Part shown: piece after piece, positions 6,655 to 9,882 of the stretch | Position numbering within the stretch: the stretch's first letter is position 1 | Layout: every line of letters starts with the position of its first letter | Source: Neisseriaceae bacterium | GTDB taxonomy: Bacteria; Pseudomonadota; Gammaproteobacteria; Burkholderiales; Neisseriaceae | Reading direction: 5' to 3' | NCBI GenBank assembly: GCA_017446355.1 | Contig: JAFSQZ010000228.1 | Location: forward strand, 1-9,882 | DNA length: 9,882 nt | Position numbers and translations under genes: made by a program | The notes under the pieces: generated by a model | Databases searched by the model: none | Told to the model about the DNA's origin: nothing | The model's input: the letters and a program-made list of their open reading frames with translations, nothing else

Positions 6655-6669
6655 TTCAGGCTGCCTGAA
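6655..6669 (+). repeat. Near-palindromic DUS downstream of metQ
   Basis: AGGCTGCCTGAA on the plus strand (6658-6669) overlaps AGGCAGCCTGAA on the minus strand (6655-6666). It directly follows the metQ terminator hairpin but is not part of it. Confidence 0.85.
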
Positions 6670-6670
6670 A

Positions 6671-6700
6671 ATAAAAAAAGTGGGCTGAAAAACCCACTTT
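6671..6700 (-). terminator. Terminator of the metNIQ operon
   Basis: On the minus strand an 8-bp stem (6677-6684 against 6693-6700, aaagtggg/cccacttt) with an 8-base loop runs into TTTTTTTAT. It begins 8 bases past the metQ stop. Confidence 0.85.
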
Positions 6701-6708
6701 GTGATTGT

Positions 6709-7602
6709 TTATTTTTTAATTTCGTCTAATGATTTAATTTTGTTAGGATAAGCCGACATAGGTTCAAAATGGATTTTGTTTAACCCTACAATTTCGGTTT
6801 TATTTTTGCTGTTATAGTCGTCCAAATAGGGTTGATGTTGGAAAAAATTGGCATCTAATGAACCGTCATTTACGGCAATATTGGGTTGAACATAGTCTTG
6901 ATATTCAACAACTTTTAATTGCCAGCCGTGTTGCTCTAAATCGCTTTTGACTGCTTGTAAAATTTCAGCGTGCGGACTAGGTGTTGCGCCAACAGTGATG
7001 GTTGTGTCTGAACCTTGTGCATCTGGAATTTGACCATCGCCTTGAATTAAGCCTACTACTGCACCTTTATACTGTGTATCAATAAAGTTTTTTGTGGTAG
7101 CACTGTTTAGCGCGGCAATCAGTGCTTTGGTTTTTGGGCTATCTTCTTTGCCTTTGGCAACAGCAATTAAATTGCCATATTTTTCAGCTGCTTCCGATGT
7201 ACTGGCTTCGCGTGCTAATACATTTTCAGTATCTAATTTGGCACTTAATGCGTAGTTACCGTTAATAACAGCAAAATCCACATCTTGCAATGTTCGAGAA
7301 ACCATTTCAGCAGGGCTTTCTACTAATTTGATGTTATAGGGATTTTCTGCAATATCGTTGGCTGTTGCTTCCAAACCTACGCCATCTTTTAATTTAATTA
7401 AGCCATTTTCTTGCAATAACAATAAAGCACGCGCTTCGTTTGTTGCATCATTGGGTACACCTACTAAAATTTGTTTATGTTCAGTAACAGGTGCAGATGT
7501 TGTATTGTCTGATACTTGTGTGTTGGTTTGTTCGCTACATGCAAGCAAAGAAAATGTTAAAAACGCAGGTAAGGCTGCCTGAAAAAATGATTTGATGCGC
7601 AT
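6709..7602 (-). CDS. metQ: Circularly permuted methionine-binding lipoprotein MetQ (NlpA family)
   Basis: This 297-residue lipoprotein should capture methionine and deliver it to MetNI. The signal peptide ends in lipobox LLAC (Cys22), followed by a flexible linker (23-43). In ordinary MetQ, ITVGAT...HAEIL through SLDEL comes first and PNDxTNxxRALLLL through GAV second. Here the order is reversed. Residues 44-183 carry VPNDATNEARALLLLQ, GLIKLKDGVG, IAENP, DFAVINGNYAL and YKGAVV, then a linker (184-200). Residues 201-297 carry ITVGATPSPHAEIL, VEYQDYVQPN, DANFFQHQPYLDDYN, HFEPM and KSLDEIKK. Both halves look complete, with conserved motifs kept, so a circularly permuted yet functional protein is likely. 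AAGAGG lies 7 bases before the ATG. It is last in metNIQ, 42 bases after metI. The identity is secure; the permutation is judged against E. coli and meningococcal MetQ recalled from memory. Confidence 0.93.
   Translation of the reverse strand: MRIKSFFQAALPAFLTFSLLACSEQTNTQVSDNTTSAPVTEHKQILVGVPNDATNEARALLLLQENGLIKLKDGVGLEATANDIAENPYNIKLVESPAEMVSRTLQDVDFAVINGNYALSAKLDTENVLAREASTSEAAEKYGNLIAVAKGKEDSPKTKALIAALNSATTKNFIDTQYKGAVVGLIQGDGQIPDAQGSDTTITVGATPSPHAEILQAVKSDLEQHGWQLKVVEYQDYVQPNIAVNDGSLDANFFQHQPYLDDYNSKNKTEIVGLNKIHFEPMSAYPNKIKSLDEIKK
7001..7019. repeat. Linker copy of an intragenic direct repeat in metQ
   Basis: gttgt-gtctga-ac-cttgtg encodes, on the minus strand, the linker residues AQGSDTT (195-201) joining the old C- and N-terminal ends of MetQ. 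It matches 7502-7523 at 17 of 19 aligned bases with one 3-base gap. Confidence 0.6.
7502..7523. repeat. Leader copy of an intragenic direct repeat in metQ
   Basis: gttgt-att-gtctga-ta-cttgtg encodes, on the minus strand, TQVSDNTT (28-35), just after the lipobox cysteine. Its partner is at 7001-7019. The extra ATT keeps the frame. Confidence 0.6.
7572..7583 (+). repeat. Full 12-base DUS in the metQ signal peptide
   Basis: AGGCTGCCTGAA on the plus strand. In the metQ frame on the opposite strand it encodes Phe-Gln-Ala-Ala within the signal sequence (FFQAALPAF). Confidence 0.85.
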
Positions 7603-7644
7603 AATAAAACCTCTTCTCTTTTATGAATTTATGAATAAATAAAC

Positions 7645-8328
7645 TTAACGCTTACGATGATCTATTCGTAAAGCAACAAAATAAGTAATGCTTTGAGCGA
7701 TTTGCACTAAAACAACACTTAAAATAATGGAAACAATCATTACGCTGTTTTCATAGCGTTGATAGCCGTAACGAATGGCAATATCACCAATACCGCCAGC
7801 CCCCACTGTGCCTGCCATTGCCACAAAACCAAAAATACTGATTAAAGAAATTGATAAACCTCGAATAAGCGATGGCAAGCTTTCTGTTAGGTATACTTTA
7901 TACACAATTTGAAAAATGCTTGCTCCAAAACTTTGAGCCGCTTCAATTAAATGGTGATCAATTTCGCTTAATGATTGTTCTACCATTCGCGCCACAAAAG
8001 GTGTAGCACCTATGGTTAATGGCACAATCGCTGCACTAACGCCTAATGATGTACCAACAATCATTCTGGTTAATGGAATCATAAAGACAATTAAAATAAT
8101 AAAAGGAATCGATCGTCCAATATTGATTAAAGTCCCTAAAACACTATAAATCAAATGGTTAGGTGTTAATCCTTTTTTATGTGTTAACGATAAAATAATG
8201 CCCAAAGGTAACCCCAAAGCATAAGCAAATAATGTGGATAATAGCGTCATTATTAAGGTATCTACTGTACCTTGAATGAACAGCATATGGTATTTCGCGA
8301 AAAATGCCTGCCATACATCAAGCTGCAT
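7645..8328 (-). CDS. metI: Methionine ABC transporter permease MetI
   Basis: This 227-residue inner-membrane permease forms the methionine channel of MetNIQ as a dimer. Hydrophobic segments lie at about 18-49, 60-90, 95-113, 155-178 and 194-220, matching the five-helix MetI fold. The coupling helix that docks on MetN is the EAA motif EAAQSFGASIFQIV (129-142) followed by LPSLIRG. SEIDHHLIEAAQSFGAS and TVGAGGIGDIAIRYGYQRY are typical of MetI. The ATG at 8328 was chosen because GGAGGG lies 7 bases upstream. The in-frame ATG at 8334 leaves only 1 base, and the frame otherwise opens with TTG at 8343. Its start overlaps metN by 11 bases, so translation is probably coupled. It is about ten residues longer than the E. 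coli protein, mainly at the N-terminus. Confidence 0.94.
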   Translation of the reverse strand: MQLDVWQAFFAKYHMLFIQGTVDTLIMTLLSTLFAYALGLPLGIILSLTHKKGLTPNHLIYSVLGTLINIGRSIPFIILIVFMIPLTRMIVGTSLGVSAAIVPLTIGATPFVARMVEQSLSEIDHHLIEAAQSFGASIFQIVYKVYLTESLPSLIRGLSISLISIFGFVAMAGTVGAGGIGDIAIRYGYQRYENSVMIVSIILSVVLVQIAQSITYFVALRIDHRKR

Positions 8329-9085
8329 TGCCATACCCTCCAATAGAAATTAAAGATTTGGCTACTTCACTTTGTGGAGAAGTCAAAACTTGTGAAACAG
8401 AACCTGTTTCAACGATTTTTCCTGAATCTAATACCACAATATTCTTGCAAACTTGTGCAGCAACACTTAACGAATGGGTGATTAAAATGATGGTAACTCC
8501 AAATTCGTTATTTATTTTTTTTAATAAATTCAATATGGAATGAGCTGTAAGCGTATCCAAAGCACTGGTTGCTTCATCGCACAACATTATTTTTGGATTA
8601 TTTGCCAATGCACGAGCAATGGCTACGCGTTGTTGCTGACCACCTGATAATTGCGATGGATAATGCTGTGCTTTATTTGATAAACCCACCCATTCTAAAA
8701 GTTCCATCGCGCGTTGTTTTGCTTGTTTTTTAGTCATTGTGGGTGCAATTTCCAAAGGAAATAACACATTTTGTAAAATAGTGCGTTGTTCAAATAAGGC
8801 AAAATTTTGAAAAATCATACCGATTTGATGTCTAAAAGCACGCAAACGGCTGCCTGAAAATTGCGTAATATCTTCGTTATCTATCAAAATACGCCCAGAT
8901 GTTGGTTTTTCCAATAAATTTAAACAACGAATAAGTGTGGATTTACCTGCTCCAGATTGACCGATAATACCCAAAACATCACCTTGTTGAATACTTAAAT
9001 GAATATTATCCAACGCTCTAAAATGATGATGAGGTGTAATATAATCTTTGCATAAATGCTCTACACAAATAAATGCTTGTTCCAT
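8318..9085 (-). CDS. metN: Methionine ABC transporter ATP-binding protein MetN
   Basis: This 255-residue ATPase powers methionine import with MetI and MetQ. Walker A GQSGAGKST is at 42-50 (Lys48), the Q-loop Gln93 in IFQNFALF, the ABC signature LSGGQ at 146-150, Walker B IMLCDE at 166-171 and the switch His204 in LITHS. SRLRAFRHQIGMIFQNFALF is typical of MetN. E. coli MetN (343 residues) carries a C-terminal domain that binds methionine and shuts the transporter off; this protein ends soon after the nucleotide-binding domain and lacks it. From memory the meningococcal MetN is also short. No strong Shine-Dalgarno precedes the ATG (GGAT lies 10 bases or more away). It is first in metNIQ, and its last 11 bases overlap metI. 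Confidence 0.95.
   Translation of the reverse strand: MEQAFICVEHLCKDYITPHHHFRALDNIHLSIQQGDVLGIIGQSGAGKSTLIRCLNLLEKPTSGRILIDNEDITQFSGSRLRAFRHQIGMIFQNFALFEQRTILQNVLFPLEIAPTMTKKQAKQRAMELLEWVGLSNKAQHYPSQLSGGQQQRVAIARALANNPKIMLCDEATSALDTLTAHSILNLLKKINNEFGVTIILITHSLSVAAQVCKNIVVLDSGKIVETGSVSQVLTSPQSEVAKSLISIGGYGNAA
8336..8341 (-). promoter_or_regulatory. Ribosome binding site deciding the metI start
   Basis: GGAGGG on the minus strand, inside the last codons of metN, is 7 bases from the ATG at 8328 and only 1 base from the ATG at 8334. Confidence 0.75.
8847..8858 (+). repeat. DUS inside metN
   Basis: CGGCTGCCTGAA with a perfect 10-base core. In the metN frame on the opposite strand it encodes Phe-Ser-Gly-Ser in ITQFSGSRL. 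Confidence 0.8.
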
Positions 9086-9133
9086 TAGGTAAAAATCCGT
9101 TACTGCTGGTCAAATTTTGCCAAAATTATGGTG

Positions 9134-9145
9134 AAACAATTGTTT
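9134..9145. promoter_or_regulatory. 12-bp perfect palindrome upstream of metN
   Basis: AAACAATTGTTT is a perfect palindrome 49 bases before the metN ATG, next to a possible -10 (CATAAT, 9125-9130, minus strand). It could be an operator for a dimeric regulator. I cannot match it to a known regulator, and AT-rich palindromes can arise by chance. Confidence 0.3.
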
Positions 9146-9147
9146 AA

Positions 9148-9266
9148 AACTGTCATAACGAGGCTTACTATTTAAGTTGTAGTCATCTCATAAAAAAAAT
9201 AGGATAGGTTTGTTATTGATAGCAAAGATGACTACACCTAACTTTGTTAGACTCGCCATGACAGTT
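9148..9266. repeat. 119-bp inverted-repeat element between cysK and metN
   Basis: Arms 9148-9188 and 9226-9266 are each 41 bases and match as inverted repeats at 32 of 41 positions with no gap. The outer 9 bases (aactgtcat) and inner 11 (tgtagtcatct) are perfect. The centre is 37 bases and AT-rich, with no coding capacity. The right arm also contains the small hairpin CTAAC-ttt-GTTAG (9238-9250). I see no clear target-site duplication at the ends. It could be a MITE-like remnant or a structured leader of the metN transcript; the sequence alone does not decide. Confidence 0.65.
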
Positions 9267-9277
9267 ATGGCGTTTTT
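9254..9277 (+). terminator. Hairpin with T-run, possible plus-strand terminator
   Basis: cgccat (9254-9259) and atggcg (9267-9272) form a 6-bp stem with a 7-base loop, followed on the plus strand by ttttt (9273-9277). No plus-strand gene leads into it. On the minus strand the hairpin lies 28 bases past the cysK stop but has no T-run, so as a cysK terminator it would be unusual. Confidence 0.4.
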
Positions 9278-9299
9278 CAAAGGGTTAACAATTTTGCAA

Positions 9300-9882
9300 T
9301 TATGCTAAATCAGCAAATAAAGGTGTAGACAAATAACGCTCACCAAAGTCTGGCACCAATGCTACAATCAATTTATCGCGATTTTCTTCTTTTGCTGCTA
9401 ATTGCAAGGCAGCCCAAATCGCTGCACCAGCAGAAATACCCACCAAAATACCTTCTTGGTTGGCTACAGCACGAGCTGTTTCAAAGGCCGCATCGCTAGG
9501 TGCTTGAATAATGGCATCGTAAATATCTGTATTCAGTACTTGAGGAACAAAGCCTGCACCAATACCTTGAATAGGATGTGGTCCTTTTTGTCCGCCACTT
9601 AAAACAGGGGAACTTTCAGGCTCCACAGCATATACTTGAACACTGTCTTTTTTGCTTTTTAATACTTCACCAACGCCTGTTATGGTGCCACCTGTTCCCA
9701 CACCAGCAACGAAAATATCTACTTTACCATCGGTATCACGCCAAATTTCTTCAGCTGTGGTTTGACGGTGAATGGCTGGATTGGCAGCATTTTCAAATTG
9801 TTGTGGAATAAAGTAAACATCTGGATTACTGTTCACCAATTCTTCTGCTTTGGCAATAGCACCAGCCATACCTTCGGCAGCA
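9300..9882 (-). CDS. cysK: Cysteine synthase A (O-acetylserine sulfhydrylase), 5' part outside window
   Basis: The C-terminal 193 or so residues of a PLP-dependent enzyme that makes cysteine from O-acetylserine and sulfide; the reading frame continues past the window edge, and a full protein is about 310 residues. The phosphate-gripping loop GVGTGGTITGVG (codons around 9680-9701) is intact, followed by QGIGAGFVPQVL and GISAGAAIWAAL, where the serine contacts the pyridine ring. The end GERYLSTPLFADLA is typical of CysK. The GIGAGFVP block favours CysK over CysM. The N-terminal half with the PLP lysine is not visible. metN begins 214 bases downstream on the same strand, so cysteine synthesis and methionine import are neighbours, though the inverted-repeat element between them suggests separate control. 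Confidence 0.92.
   Translation of the reverse strand, partial: AAEGMAGAIAKAEELVNSNPDVYFIPQQFENAANPAIHRQTTAEEIWRDTDGKVDIFVAGVGTGGTITGVGEVLKSKKDSVQVYAVEPESSPVLSGGQKGPHPIQGIGAGFVPQVLNTDIYDAIIQAPSDAAFETARAVANQEGILVGISAGAAIWAALQLAAKEENRDKLIVALVPDFGERYLSTPLFADLA

Larger units (their letters stand above)
6397..6708. other. 312-base non-coding interval between phoH-like gene and metQ
   Basis: I see no convincing gene here. From low to high coordinates it holds the phoH-like ribosome binding site (AAGGA, 6403-6407), a degenerate DUS at 6430-6441 (core CCTGCCTGAA, minus strand), a candidate phoH promoter with a palindrome in its spacer (6521-6550), a near-palindromic DUS (6655-6669) and the metQ terminator (6671-6700). 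About 6445-6520 and 6551-6650 show nothing I can name. Confidence 0.7.

Noticed and set aside
6709..7602. Reordered metQ as a pseudogene, two fused fragments or an assembly error
   Set aside because: One uninterrupted frame holds signal peptide, lipobox, both halves and a stop directly before a terminator, with no lost motifs.
23..8858. Repeated GCTGCCTGAA units as a CRISPR or transposon signature
   Set aside because: Spacing is irregular, units are 10-12 bases and lie in both orientations within and between genes; DUS explains them.
9086..9299. A known SAM riboswitch before metN
   Set aside because: I could not recognise the conserved core of any SAM riboswitch class; only the inverted repeat and small hairpins are supported.

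Overview
The window is AT-rich chromosomal DNA from a member of the Neisseriaceae. The best evidence is a DNA uptake sequence (DUS) repeated throughout. The 10-mer GCTGCCTGAA occurs 15 times on the two strands, five times as the full 12-mer AGGCTGCCTGAA. From memory this is the DUS dialect reported for Simonsiella muelleri, close to the Kingella form AGGCAGCCTGAA and different from GCCGTCTGAA of the pathogenic Neisseria. Simonsiella or a close relative is therefore likely, but this is inference. I see no tRNA, rRNA, CRISPR array or transposase gene.

Layout: all genes except rbfA lie on the minus strand. From low to high coordinates they are hupB (HU histone-like protein), amiC (periplasmic amidase) overlapping tsaE (tRNA t6A ATPase), rbfA (plus strand, divergent from tsaE), a small lipoprotein of unknown function, dxs (isoprenoid synthesis), a PhoH-like ATPase, the methionine importer operon metN-metI-metQ, and the 3' two thirds of cysK, cut by the window end. 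Most are housekeeping genes. Several transcription units end at hairpins, two of which are built from DUS copies.

The standout is metQ, the methionine-binding lipoprotein. Its two halves are in the wrong order. The segment that normally forms the C-terminal part of MetQ (from the PNDATNEARAL motif to YKGAVV) directly follows the lipoprotein signal. The segment that normally comes first (ITVGAT...FFQHQPYLDDYN...KSLDEIKK) comes last. The protein is a natural circular permutant. The new termini fall at the junction between the two segments, and the old termini are joined by a short linker. Linker DNA resembles the DNA just after the lipobox (17 of 19 aligned bases, one in-frame 3-base gap), as expected from tandem duplication followed by partial deletion. 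MetN and MetI look intact, though MetN lacks the C-terminal methionine-sensing domain of the E. coli protein.

A second unexplained structure is a 119-bp inverted-repeat element between cysK and metN. It has 41-base arms, 32 of 41 complementary without gaps, around a 37-base centre. It could be a MITE-like element or a structured leader of the metNIQ transcript.
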